From assembly GCA_964453995.1 (NCBI GenBank), contig CAYVQC010000012.1:19027-83026 (forward strand): a stretch of 64,000 bases of DNA, in the 5' to 3' direction. The DNA is from SKVR01 sp964453995 (lineage in GTDB: Bacteria > Bacteroidota > Bacteroidia > Bacteroidales > UBA7960). Under the pieces are notes generated by a model, which was not told where the DNA came from, made no database searches, and saw nothing but the letters and a program-made list of their open reading frames with translations. Shown in pieces: positions 53,566-62,116 of the stretch; positions within the stretch are counted from its first letter, which is position 1, and each line of letters starts with the position of its first letter. The position numbers and the translations under genes were made by a program.

Positions 53566-54813
53566 ATGAGTTCAAATTTCCACCCCATTCAAATAAAAGA
53601 GCGAGTTGAAATCCTGGATCTGTTGCGCGGGATTGCCCTGCTGGGAATTTTCATGGTAAATATGCCGCTGATGAATGCTCCTTTCGTCGCAGAGATGGGA
53701 GAATTTGCAATATGGTCCGATTCCATCAACCAGAAAGCGCACTGGGTGATCAGTTTTTTCTTTTCCGGCAAGTTTTACCCCCTCTTTTCCATGCTGTTTG
53801 GTATTGGCTTTTATTTCTTCATGCAAAAATCACTGGAAACAGGCAGTTCGGTGTTACCGCTTTTCCGTATCCGATTAACCTGGTTGCTTATTATTGGTAT
53901 ATTGCATGTGGTGTTGTTGTGGTATGGAGATATCCTGGTATTTTATGCACTATTCGGGTTTTTAATGATACTGTTTCGGAAAAAAAGTAACAGAAGCCTC
54001 ATAATCTGGGCCATATGCATATTGCTGATTCCTCCATTCCTCTCTTCTGTTTTTGCGCTGATGATTCAGGTAGGAATGAGCCAGCCGGAAGTGGCTGAAT
54101 CCATGATGCAAGCTTTTGCAGAAACTGAAAGAGAATTTCACGCTCTCAGGGAACAGGCTTTGGTAGTTTATCCCACTGGATCATTCGCTGAAATTGTATT
54201 TATGCGCCTGCAGGAATACAGGCATATCCTGGGCGGAATCTTTTTCTTTTACCCCAATGTAGTGGCGATGTTCCTGGTAGGCATGGTACTGGCACGTAAG
54301 AAAGTATTTGAAAACCTGCAGGCATCGCGTCCCTTTTTCAGGAAGCTACTGCTTTACAGCTTGCCTGTGGCCATTGCAGGAAACCTTCTCTACACGCATT
54401 ATTCGACACAAAGCTCCTATATCCTGGTAGACTGGAACATGGTACTCTCACTTATAGGACATGGGTTTGGAGGTCCGGCAACAACCTTTGTTTATATTTC
54501 GCTGATTGTATTTTGCTACCAGAGAGGATATTTCAGCAAACTTTCCAATGCCATAAAAAAGACCGGCCGTATGGCGCTTACCAATTACCTGGCTCAGTCA
54601 CTGATCGCTACAACCATTTTTTTCTCCTATGGACTGGGTCTTTATGGAAAGGTTAATATTTGGCAGGGAATGATTCTTACTGTGGTGATTTACAGTATAC
54701 AAGTGGTGTGGAGCCACTATTGGTTAAAGTATTACCGCTTTGGCCCAATGGAATGGCTTTGGAGGAGTCTTACCTATGGAGAAAAACAAAAGATGAAGTT
54801 ACAAAGAGATTGA
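53566..54813 (+). CDS. DUF418-domain inner-membrane protein
   Basis: A 415-residue polytopic protein started at 53566 (MSSNFHPIQ), preceded by AAAGGA; the frame begins at 53515. The N-terminus has the family motif RVEILDLLRGIALLGIFMVNMP, about eight to ten helices follow, and the C-terminal DUF418 domain contains GRMALTNYLAQSLIATTIF and ends in FGPMEWLWRSLTYGEKQ. The family (YeiB-like) is widespread and its function is not established; a role in transport or envelope modification is often proposed. It is not clearly linked to either neighbour. Confidence 0.88.
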   Translation: MSSNFHPIQIKERVEILDLLRGIALLGIFMVNMPLMNAPFVAEMGEFAIWSDSINQKAHWVISFFFSGKFYPLFSMLFGIGFYFFMQKSLETGSSVLPLFRIRLTWLLIIGILHVVLLWYGDILVFYALFGFLMILFRKKSNRSLIIWAICILLIPPFLSSVFALMIQVGMSQPEVAESMMQAFAETEREFHALREQALVVYPTGSFAEIVFMRLQEYRHILGGIFFFYPNVVAMFLVGMVLARKKVFENLQASRPFFRKLLLYSLPVAIAGNLLYTHYSTQSSYILVDWNMVLSLIGHGFGGPATTFVYISLIVFCYQRGYFSKLSNAIKKTGRMALTNYLAQSLIATTIFFSYGLGLYGKVNIWQGMILTVVIYSIQVVWSHYWLKYYRFGPMEWLWRSLTYGEKQKMKLQRD

Positions 54814-54847
54814 AAAAGAAGTTTTTTAAAGCAAAAGAAATCATTCC

Positions 54848-54881
54848 GGGGATATCAGTAACTATTGATATCCCCCATTTT
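54848..54881. terminator. Terminator hairpin between DUF418 and Lrp-family genes
   Basis: GGGGATATCA (54848-54857) pairs perfectly with TGATATCCCC (54866-54875) around an 8-base loop, followed by CATTTTT on the plus strand. The stem overlaps the stop codon of the Lrp-family gene, so it probably serves the plus-strand gene mainly. Confidence 0.65.
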
Positions 54882-55346
54882 TACGGGTAGATTTCTGGTA
54901 AACCCTTCCTCGAGAGAAATAAAAGTTTCAGTACTGGTAACTTCTACAATAGATTGAATGTGTTCTACAATGATCTTTTTCAGGTGCTCATTGTTTTTGG
55001 TAAATACCTTTACAAAAAGAGAATATTTTCCTGATATATGATGACACTCCACAATTTCGGGGATCTGCATAATTTTTTGATATACTTCCTGGTGGCTCGA
55101 ATTGGCATTGAGGTTTACCTGAATACCAATGTATGCACAAGTGTAATAGCCTAATCCTTTGGGATTGAGGTTAAACTGTGAGCCCTTTATAATTCCTGCA
55201 TCCATTAACTTCTGTACGCGCTGATGCACGGCGGCCCCGCTAATACCACAAACACGTGCAACTTCAAGAAAAGGCATGCGTGCATTTTCCGTTAAAATTT
55301 CCAGGATTTTCTGATCGGTTTTGTCAATTTGAAAGTTACCATTCAT
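54855..55346 (-). CDS. Lrp/AsnC-family transcriptional regulator
   Basis: A 163-residue regulator: N-terminal winged HTH (DQKILEILTENARMPFLEVARVCGISGAAVHQRVQKLMDAGII, about 10-53) and C-terminal RAM/AsnC effector domain (about 68-150, with YYTCAYIGIQVNL and VVECHHISGKYSLFVKVF). It probably senses an amino acid. It is divergent from a trans-sulfuration-type lyase gene (55531) and the shared 184-base spacer contains a perfect palindrome just upstream of the lyase promoter, so direct control of that gene is likely. Confidence 0.92.
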   Translation of the reverse strand: MNGNFQIDKTDQKILEILTENARMPFLEVARVCGISGAAVHQRVQKLMDAGIIKGSQFNLNPKGLGYYTCAYIGIQVNLNANSSHQEVYQKIMQIPEIVECHHISGKYSLFVKVFTKNNEHLKKIIVEHIQSIVEVTSTETFISLEEGFTRNLPVKMGDINSY

Positions 55347-55376
55347 TTTTTACTGGTATTAAATAATAATATTCTG

Positions 55377-55384
55377 CAAATTTA
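55377..55384 (-). promoter_or_regulatory. -7 promoter element for the Lrp-family gene
   Basis: The minus strand reads TAAATTTG at 55384-55377, a full match to the Bacteroidota TAnnTTTG -7 consensus. It lies 31 bases upstream of the start codon at 55346. Confidence 0.5.
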
Positions 55385-55441
55385 AAAAAACAACATTAAA
55401 ATTGTAAGCAAAATAAAACATATTGCTAAATGTTTTTTCAG

Positions 55442-55464
55442 TTTTATGATGAAATATCATAAAA
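55442..55464. promoter_or_regulatory. Probable Lrp-family operator
   Basis: TTTTATGAT (55442-55450), a 5-base spacer, then ATCATAAAA (55456-55464): a perfect 9-base inverted repeat. It covers the region where the -33 element should be for the promoter at 55469, so a bound dimer would either block or contact RNA polymerase. It lies between the divergent Lrp-family regulator and its presumed target. Confidence 0.7.
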
Positions 55465-55468
55465 TTAT

Positions 55469-55476
55469 TATTTTTG
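55469..55476 (+). promoter_or_regulatory. -7 promoter element for the lyase gene
   Basis: TATTTTTG matches TAnnTTTG exactly, 55 bases upstream of the start codon at 55531, immediately after the palindrome. Confidence 0.6.
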
Positions 55477-55530
55477 CCTCCATGTTGACAAGGATCAAAA
55501 CAAAACCCATCACCCTTAAAAAGTATTACC

Positions 55531-56730
55531 ATGAAATTTGACCCCGCTACCAATATTCAGGATTTGCTCCAGTTTGGAGAATTTGGAGACGTTAATCCCT
55601 CAATAACCGATTCGGCCACCTATACCTTTCTTGAAGCCAAGACCATGGTCGATACGTTTCACGGAGAGCAGGAAGGTTGTTTTTTGTATTCAAGACACTG
55701 GAACCCTTCCAACCGCTACCTGGCAGAAGCCCTTGCCGCGATGGAAGGAACAGAAAGTGCCTGGGTAACAGCCTCGGGAATGGCGGCCATCACCTCTGCC
55801 ATATTACAACTTTGCGACTGCGGATCTCATATTGTTTCTTCAGTAACCACCTATGGTGGCACATTTGCTTTCCTGGCCAATTATCTGAAGAAATTCCAGA
55901 TCGAAGTTACCTTTGTGGATCCCACAAACCACAAATCGATTGAGGAAGCTATCCGCCCCAATACAAAACTGATCTACACAGAAACCATGACCAACCCGCT
56001 TCTGCAGATCTGCGACATTGAGGCACTGGCTGCCATTGCAGACAAACATGGCATCAAGCTTTTGGTAGACAATACTTTTACTCCCATGATCGTGGCTCCT
56101 GCCAAGCTTGGAGCACACATTGTGGTTTACAGCATGACCAAGTTTATCAATGGCAAAAACGATTGTGTGGCAGGCGCCATTTGTGCCGACGCCCAGTTCA
56201 TTAACGACCTGGCAGATGTGAATACAGGTACAGCCATGTTGCTGGGCCCTGTATTGGATCCGCTTCGCTCCTCCAGCATTCACAAAAACCTTCACACCCT
56301 GCACATTCGCATGAAGCAACACAGCCATAATGCAATGTACCTGGCTGAAAGATTCAAAGAAATTGGATTAAAATTCAACTATCCCGGAATGCCGGAACAT
56401 CCGCAGCATGAGCTTTTCAAAAAGATCATGAACCCCGATTTCGGCTATGGTGGTATGATTGCCATTGACATGGAAACAGCAGAAAATGCCAGCAAATTAA
56501 TGGAAAAGATGCAGGAAAAAGGAGTGGGTTATCTTGCTGTAAGCCTGGGATACTTCAAAACGCTGTTTAGCAACTCGGGCAAAAGTACCTCAAGTGAAGT
56601 ACCCGAAGAATTGCAAAGGGAAATGGGTATGTCGGAAGGATTGATTCGTTTCTCTGTAGGGCTGGATCATGACATTGAAAGAACCTATAATCTTATTTAC
56701 GACTCGCTGAAAGAACTCAACTATATTTAA
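55531..56730 (+). CDS. Cys/Met metabolism PLP-dependent lyase (trans-sulfuration family), methionine gamma-lyase-like
   Basis: A 399-residue PLP enzyme of fold type I: YSRHWNPSNRYLAEALAAMEG near the N-terminus, the cofactor-stacking YGGTFAF region, Asp180 in LLVDNTFTPM holding the pyridine nitrogen, and the Schiff-base lysine Lys204 in YSMTKFINGKND. The C-terminal SEGLIRFSVGLDHDIERTY is typical. The family includes methionine gamma-lyase, cystathionine gamma-lyase and O-acetylhomoserine sulfhydrylase. The divergent Lrp-family regulator favours amino-acid breakdown, hence methionine gamma-lyase, but the reaction cannot be fixed from the sequence alone. A terminator follows. Confidence 0.85.
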   Translation: MKFDPATNIQDLLQFGEFGDVNPSITDSATYTFLEAKTMVDTFHGEQEGCFLYSRHWNPSNRYLAEALAAMEGTESAWVTASGMAAITSAILQLCDCGSHIVSSVTTYGGTFAFLANYLKKFQIEVTFVDPTNHKSIEEAIRPNTKLIYTETMTNPLLQICDIEALAAIADKHGIKLLVDNTFTPMIVAPAKLGAHIVVYSMTKFINGKNDCVAGAICADAQFINDLADVNTGTAMLLGPVLDPLRSSSIHKNLHTLHIRMKQHSHNAMYLAERFKEIGLKFNYPGMPEHPQHELFKKIMNPDFGYGGMIAIDMETAENASKLMEKMQEKGVGYLAVSLGYFKTLFSNSGKSTSSEVPEELQREMGMSEGLIRFSVGLDHDIERTYNLIYDSLKELNYI

Positions 56731-56854
56731 AAAACCTGAAGGTGGTCGTTGTTTGCCAGATGCAATGACATGCCTTTAGCTTTTCAGCGTATGCTTTCTG
56801 CTGTTCGAAGCAGATCAAAACACCCTTAAAACACTATTTTTGTCAAAACAACAC

Positions 56855-56889
56855 AAACCTCCTGCTTCTCTGGGGCAGGAGGTTTTTTT
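56855..56889 (+). terminator. Rho-independent terminator after the lyase gene
   Basis: AACCTCCTGC (56856-56865) pairs perfectly with GCAGGAGGTT (56875-56884), with a T run to 56889. Confidence 0.85.
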
Positions 56890-56918
56890 AATACGCGTAC
56901 CTGATCTTCCAATTGTTT

Positions 56919-57836
56919 TTAACCGGTCACCACTGGTTTTTTATACTGCCTGAGAGCGCTTTTGTAGGTTTCCACCATCTCCTCTGCTAAGCGTGGTGGT
57001 TCAATCACTTTTACACTATCACCAAAGGATAGGATCTCCATCAGCAGATCGTGTGTAATGTAAAGAATAAGACTTATGCGCAGCTCCTTTTCATTGTCCA
57101 CCAAAACTTTCTGGGTTTCATGAAGAGGCAGTGTTTTAACGTATTTTCCCTGCAAAGGGGTAAAAGAAAGTATAATGGTTTCGGGGGTATTGTTATTGGG
57201 GCTGATGATTCCAAAACAGTACCTAAAGTGTTCCTGCATATTAAAGTCATCAGGTGGTAAAAACTTTTTGCGCGATATGTTAAGATCGGTCAACCGGTCC
57301 AGGGCAAAGCTTTTTATCTGGCTGTCGTTAAGATCTTTTCCCATTACATACCAGCGGTTTCTGAATTCTTTGAGAGCATATGGCTGTACCTCCCGGATAG
57401 TGGGTTTTTCTTCCCAGAATTTTTGATGGACAAAATCTACTTCAAGGTGGTTGCGTATGGCATGCAGCAATCCGTAAAGATTTTCGGTACCCTGAGGGCG
57501 GCGCTTTTCAAGATGAATATACTGCGAAAGGTTTTCCTTTACATTCAGGGCATGGTATGTGTCGAAGGCTTCCATCAGTCTTTCATTGATTTCTGAGCTT
57601 TGTTCCTGTTCAATGAAATAAACCTTTCTACTGTAATCAAACCTGATATCTACATTGTAAATGCTGCGAATATCGGCCAGATCGCGTTGAAAGGTTCGTT
57701 TTGAAATCCGGTAATCATATCCCTGCATTTCTGATTCCCTAGCAAGATAATCTTCGATTTCTGTAAAGGAACAAGGCTGGCGTTTAATTTTGGTAATGAT
57801 TAGGTTATACCGGGCTACGGATTCACGTTTGCTCAT
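56919..57836 (-). CDS. WYL-domain transcriptional regulator
   Basis: A 305-residue regulator: N-terminal HTH region (about 1-75, with FTEIEDYLARES and ISKRTFQRDLADIRSIYNVDI), then the WYL domain (about 125-210, IRNHLEVDFVHQKFWEE, RNRWYVMGKDLNDSQIKSFALDRLTDLNI) and the C-terminal WCX part ending in FGDSVKVIEPPRLAEEMVETYKSAL. WYL domains bind nucleic acid or nucleotide-like ligands and often control stress, DNA-damage or defence genes. No defence genes are nearby, and the target is unknown. The PAS-LuxR regulator gene lies 20 bases upstream on the same strand, so the two regulators may share a transcript. Confidence 0.88.
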   Translation of the reverse strand: MSKRESVARYNLIITKIKRQPCSFTEIEDYLARESEMQGYDYRISKRTFQRDLADIRSIYNVDIRFDYSRKVYFIEQEQSSEINERLMEAFDTYHALNVKENLSQYIHLEKRRPQGTENLYGLLHAIRNHLEVDFVHQKFWEEKPTIREVQPYALKEFRNRWYVMGKDLNDSQIKSFALDRLTDLNISRKKFLPPDDFNMQEHFRYCFGIISPNNNTPETIILSFTPLQGKYVKTLPLHETQKVLVDNEKELRISLILYITHDLLMEILSFGDSVKVIEPPRLAEEMVETYKSALRQYKKPVVTG

Positions 57837-57856
57837 AAAAGAAAATTTTGGAGTTA

Positions 57857-58558
57857 CTAACTGTTAAGGCCATGTTCAACCGCAAAATGCACCAACTCAG
57901 CAATATTATTTAAACCCAACTTCCTAAGTATGTTTTTGCGATGATTATTTACAGTGTGAATGCTGAGACCAAACATTTCTGCAATCACACGGGTTTTGTG
58001 GCCTTGTGCAAAATAACGGATAAGTTCCCGTTCTCGTTTTGTAAGAATTTTTATTACATCCTGGGAGGTTTCCTTTAGCTTTTGCCTGGTAATTACTTTC
58101 AAATTGTTGTTGCATGTAAAAGCATTAGAGAAGCTAAGAGAAACACCAACAACCTCAAAAACTGATCTGTCTGCATTACGTCTGAATACGTTTGCAGCAG
58201 TGCAAAGCCATACATACTTTCCATTGATATCGCGAAACTGAAATATAGCTGTAAATGTCCCGTTCTTGTTTTTTCGGAAGAATTCAACCATTTCATCAAG
58301 ATAATTTCTGTCATCAGGATGATAAATATCAACCAGTAATTCACGGGAAATAGCCTTGGAAAGTTTTTTATATCCAAGTATTTTTTTAAATGCATCATTG
58401 ACCCATAACATCCGAAAATTATTGAGGTCAAAAACAAAGACAATTGCATTTAGTTTAGAAAAGACCTTTTCATAGAACAGTATCTTCTCTTTGTCGTTTA
58501 AGCTTAGGGGTTTGACGTCAATCCCAGAATCCAGATGAACGGCTTTTTTAGATTTCAT
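57857..58558 (-). CDS. PAS-domain LuxR-type regulator
   Basis: A 233-residue protein with one PAS domain (about 28-145: FSKLNAIVFVFDLNNFRMLWVNDAFKKILGY, DIYHPDDRNYLDEMVEFF, FRDINGKYVWLCTAANVFRR) and a C-terminal LuxR/GerE HTH (about 168-230: LTKRERELIRYFAQGHKTRVIAEMFGLSIHTVNNHRKNILRKLGL). It has no kinase or receiver domain, so it would respond to a ligand or redox/energy state through the PAS fold and bind DNA itself. It lies upstream of the WYL regulator with a 20-base gap. Target unknown. Confidence 0.88.
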   Translation of the reverse strand: MKSKKAVHLDSGIDVKPLSLNDKEKILFYEKVFSKLNAIVFVFDLNNFRMLWVNDAFKKILGYKKLSKAISRELLVDIYHPDDRNYLDEMVEFFRKNKNGTFTAIFQFRDINGKYVWLCTAANVFRRNADRSVFEVVGVSLSFSNAFTCNNNLKVITRQKLKETSQDVIKILTKRERELIRYFAQGHKTRVIAEMFGLSIHTVNNHRKNILRKLGLNNIAELVHFAVEHGLNS

Positions 58559-59078
58559 TGAACGTTAAATCAATTGTATTTACACCTTTTTTTCCTTTAC
58601 CAAAATCATGAATGCTGTTGTAATTGAAAGTTAGCTAAAATACTATTTTTTTGTTTTTTCCAACCTTTTTTTAGTTTTAATCTATATTTTTTTAATAGCA
58701 AAAATATTTATAAGCTATAAGTATCAATTTTTCAAAAAGGATAAGGACCCCGAACCGACTCCTTAATCGCCTGTATTTATGGTAATTGAATAAAAGTGAG
58801 TTCGTCCCCGATACTATCAATCAAGGCTTAACCGTGACCAATGGCTACAGAAGCCTCTAATTTGTAAATAATTTAACGCAACATTGCACCATCATATGAC
58901 AAAATATTTTTACGTTTGTGCTGTTATTCATACTTTGCAGTGCATTTCAACAAGCAATTAAAGTAAAAATTGATAAATTTAACCAGACAATCGGTATCAC
59001 AAAAAAAGTTGGGGCTTTATCAAAAACATATGGTGCTTCTGCCTTTTTTAAATACTTCTAACAACACCTCATTTATAG
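58559..59078. other. AT-rich intergenic region between divergent genes
   Basis: About 520 bases with long A/T tracts and no recognisable gene. TACGTTTG at 58911-58918 matches the -7 consensus on the plus strand, about 160 bases before the M28-family gene, and could be its promoter. Nothing else stands out. Confidence 0.5.
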
Positions 59079-60077
59079 ATGAACACTTATTTTTTTGCGA
59101 TTATACTAGCTTCGCTGACCTTTTGGGGATGCAAGGGAGGCATCAACGAAACTTCCAGGTCTGAAAAAACTTCTGCTGATATGCCTGAGCAAAAAATTGA
59201 CATCCCGATATTCAATGCCGACTCCGCTTATTATTATACAGAAAAACAGGTTTCCTATGGACCAAGAGTGCCTAACACAGAAGCACACCATGCTGCAGGA
59301 AACTGGCTCAAATCTTCTCTCGAAAGATTTGCTGATACCGTATATGTGCAGAGTACCAAGGTGAGAGCATTTGACGGTACAGTTCTCAGTATACGGAATT
59401 TCATCGGTAGTTTTCAGCCTGAAAAAAGAAACCGGATTCTATTATGTGCACATTGGGACAGCAGGCCCTGGGCCGATCATGACCCAGATCCTGCCAATCA
59501 TTACGCTCCCATTGATGGTGCAAACGATGGAGCCGGCAGCGTGGGGGTTTTGATGGAAATTGCCAGGCTAATGGCTGAAAACACACCTTCGGTAGGAGTA
59601 GACATCATTTTCTTCGATGCCGAAGATTATGGTAAACACAGGCTAATGGATCTACCCGACCAGGATAGTTGGGCATTGGGAAGTCAGCATTGGTCAAAAT
59701 CGCCCCATAAGCCTGACTACAATGCCCGTTATGGTATTTTACTGGATATGGTGGGTGCACAAAATGCGACATTCAAACATGAAGGCTACTCAATGATGTA
59801 TGCACCCAATATAGTGAGAAAAGTGTGGGATATAGCCGAAAAACAAGGGTATGACAACTATTTCTTAAACCGCGAAGGAGGTTTTATAATTGATGATCAC
59901 TATTATATTAACAAAATAAGAAACATACCTGTTATTAATATCATTGACCAACGAGACTACACTCCTCACGGGTTTTTTGAGTACTGGCACACTGTAAAGG
60001 ACGATATGGATGCGATAGACAAACAAACCCTGCAGGCAGTAGGCCAGACAGTTACTGCAGTAGTTTTTATGGAATAG
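59079..60077 (+). CDS. M28-family peptidase / glutaminyl-peptide cyclotransferase-like lipoprotein
   Basis: A 332-residue lipoprotein with lipobox TFWGC (Cys18) and a single M28 zinc-dependent fold. Metal-site strings: LLCAHWDSRPWADHDPD (His, Asp), PIDGANDGAGSVGVLMEIA (bridging Asp), FFDAEDYG (Glu), and YTPHGFFEYWHTVKDDMD (final His). The HWDSRP and GANDGAGSVG strings and the length of about 330 are typical of bacterial glutaminyl cyclases, which convert N-terminal Gln to pyroglutamate. Exported Bacteroidota proteins often carry Gln at the mature N-terminus, so this would be a maturation enzyme of the envelope. Aminopeptidase activity is the alternative. Confidence 0.85.
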   Translation: MNTYFFAIILASLTFWGCKGGINETSRSEKTSADMPEQKIDIPIFNADSAYYYTEKQVSYGPRVPNTEAHHAAGNWLKSSLERFADTVYVQSTKVRAFDGTVLSIRNFIGSFQPEKRNRILLCAHWDSRPWADHDPDPANHYAPIDGANDGAGSVGVLMEIARLMAENTPSVGVDIIFFDAEDYGKHRLMDLPDQDSWALGSQHWSKSPHKPDYNARYGILLDMVGAQNATFKHEGYSMMYAPNIVRKVWDIAEKQGYDNYFLNREGGFIIDDHYYINKIRNIPVINIIDQRDYTPHGFFEYWHTVKDDMDAIDKQTLQAVGQTVTAVVFME

Positions 60078-60205
60078 TCTTAACCACAATCCAACTCACA
60101 TTTAGAGGGAAACGCCACTCAGATATTGCCTCAAAAAGCCTTGAGAGGCTGTGCCATTGCGCAAAGGGCATAGATGCATTGCTCACATCCTGTTGCCTGA
60201 CAGCA

Positions 60206-61603
60206 CTACAAACTATTGGCCAGGTTGGCCAGCTCCGATCGCTCTCCTTTCTCAAGCCGGACATGAGCATAGATCTTATTGCCTTTTACCCGGTCTATGA
60301 GGTAAGATAACCCATTACTTTGCGAATCAAGATAGGGGGTATCAATCTGGAATATATCCCCTGTAAAGATCATTTTTGTGTTTTCTCCTGCCCTTGTAAT
60401 AATAGTCTTCACTTCATGTGGGGTGAGATTTTGAGCTTCATCAATTATGAAAATGATATTGGAGAGGCTTCTTCCCCTTATATAGGCAAGCGGCGACACT
60501 ACAATCTGTTCATTTTCCAGGGCATCAGTAATATTTTTGAACTCACGGTCCTTTTGGCGGTACTGTGAATGTATAAACTTCAGGTTGTCGTACAATGGTT
60601 CCATGTACGGGCTTATTTTTGAGCCAACGTCGCCAGGCAAAAACCCAATGTCTCTGTTGGAGAGCGGTATTATGGGACGTGCAACAAACAACTGTTCATA
60701 ATTGCCCCTTTGCTCAAGAGCACCCGCCAGTGCAAGCAGAGTTTTTCCGGTACCGGCAATTCCTTGTAGTGTAACCAGCTTTACCTCAGGATTTAAAATG
60801 GCATCCAGGGCAAACACCTGTTCGGCATTGCGCGGAGTAATCTTTTGGATTGTTCGCTTATCTACCCTTTCAACAAAACCGGTAAATGGATTATAACAAG
60901 CAAGTACAGAATGGCTTTCTGATTTAATAATATAATAGTGGTTCGGTACAGGATTTTTGATTCCCAGTTCGGAGGGCTTACAGTGACCCTTATCATAAAT
61001 TTCTTCTATGGGCTTACTATCGGAAATTAACAGCTCACTTTTGCCCGAGTAAAGTTCATCAACATTTTTGACCTTTCCTGTTTCAAAATCTTCTGCAGAA
61101 ATGTTGAGAGATTTTGCCTTCAAACGCAGGTTGATGTCCTTTGATACGAGAACAACCTTTCGCCCGGGATTCTCTCTGGCGAGGAAAAGTGCAGTGTTGA
61201 GAATTCTATGATCAGGTTTGTCTTCTCCAAAAACTTCGGTGGCATCCAGGCCATTGGGTTTATTCATTACCACTCTTATCCTGCCTCCTTTGGGGGTGCC
61301 AAGGGGGACCCATTCCTGCAGGGGGGTTGCCTTTGACAGTTTGTCGAGTGTGCGTGTAAATTCCCTGGCTTCAAAATTCTTTGTGTCATTTCCTTTTTTA
61401 AACTGGTCAAGCTCCTCCAGAACGGTTATGGGTATGGCTACATCATTATCTTCGAAGCTGAGAATAGCATCATGATTGTAGAGAATAACCGAAGTATCAA
61501 TAACGAAGATCTTTGCTTCACCGGCATTTTTCTTGTTTACCGGCGTTTTTTTGGTTTTCCCTGCAGAGGTGGCAGCTGTTCTTGTTTTGGTTGGTTTTTC
61601 CAT
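60206..61603 (-). CDS. PIN-PhoH fusion ATPase (PhoH2-like)
   Basis: A 465-residue cytoplasmic protein: Lys/Thr-rich N-terminus (about 1-28), PIN nuclease domain (about 31-160: IFVIDTSVILYNHDAILSFEDNDVAIPITVLEELDQFK, with acidic residues of the active site), a linker, and a PhoH-type helicase/ATPase (about 255-460) with Walker A GIAGTGKTLLALAG and Walker B NIIFIDEAQNLTPHE. PIN-PhoH proteins unwind and cut RNA in vitro in the characterised cases. It is monocistronic and divergent from the tRNA-Ser/ExbBD region, with an intergenic gap on both sides. Confidence 0.93.
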   Translation of the reverse strand: MEKPTKTRTAATSAGKTKKTPVNKKNAGEAKIFVIDTSVILYNHDAILSFEDNDVAIPITVLEELDQFKKGNDTKNFEAREFTRTLDKLSKATPLQEWVPLGTPKGGRIRVVMNKPNGLDATEVFGEDKPDHRILNTALFLARENPGRKVVLVSKDINLRLKAKSLNISAEDFETGKVKNVDELYSGKSELLISDSKPIEEIYDKGHCKPSELGIKNPVPNHYYIIKSESHSVLACYNPFTGFVERVDKRTIQKITPRNAEQVFALDAILNPEVKLVTLQGIAGTGKTLLALAGALEQRGNYEQLFVARPIIPLSNRDIGFLPGDVGSKISPYMEPLYDNLKFIHSQYRQKDREFKNITDALENEQIVVSPLAYIRGRSLSNIIFIIDEAQNLTPHEVKTIITRAGENTKMIFTGDIFQIDTPYLDSQSNGLSYLIDRVKGNKIYAHVRLEKGERSELANLANSL

Positions 61604-61952
61604 GTAAATACTATCTGTTGTAATTTAGCGTTAAAAGAATGAATACATTCAGTTGGCAATTTACCTTCCATGTCGTATTCAAAAACGCCATTAAAGTTAT
61701 ACAAGAGTATAGTTAAAAAGGAGATAGTAAAATATTTGTTATCAACCATTTCCTGTTAATATCGCTGTAATTGACAGTTATACAAGGGACAAGAACGACA
61801 ATAAAAGGAGATAATTACCCGGGGTTGCCATAATTCCCTTAACAAAATGGCAGAGTCAGGGTAAAAAATCAAGGTTTATCAGTTAATGTTTCATTTTTTT
61901 TGTATTTTAGCACCCTGAAAAATCAGGATAAATAAAGCAATTACTGCATTAG
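61604..61952. other. Intergenic region upstream of tRNA-Ser
   Basis: About 350 bases. TATTTTAG near 61903 is close to the -7 consensus and is followed by the hairpin CCTGA-AAAA-TCAGG (61914-61927), which may be the leader of the tRNA transcript. The rest shows nothing recognisable. Confidence 0.45.
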
Positions 61953-62040
61953 GGAGAGATGGCCGAGTGGTCGAAGGCGCACGCCTGGAAAGTGTGTATA
62001 CCTCACAAGGGTATCGAGGGTTCGAATCCCTCTCTCTCCG
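61953..62040 (+). tRNA. tRNA-Ser (anticodon GGA)
   Basis: An 88-base class II tRNA. The acceptor stem GGAGAGA (61953-61959) pairs with TCTCTCC (62033-62039), with discriminator G at 62040. The D-arm is GCC...GGC, the anticodon loop is CTGGAAA with GGA at 61987-61989, a long variable arm typical of serine tRNAs follows (about 61995-62015), and the T-arm is GAGGG-TTCGAAT-CCCTC. CCA is not encoded. It reads UCC and UCU codons. Confidence 0.96.
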
Positions 62041-62116
62041 CAAGATTTTTACCGTTGTTAAATCTTTGCAATCAATAAATTAATTTCAGTCAAAACAAAA
62101 CCAATTTGAATCTACT

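Noticed and set aside
56919..58558. WYL regulator as sign of a defence island
   Set aside because: No nuclease, toxin, CRISPR or other defence genes lie nearby; the neighbours are a PAS-LuxR regulator and a metabolic lyase.
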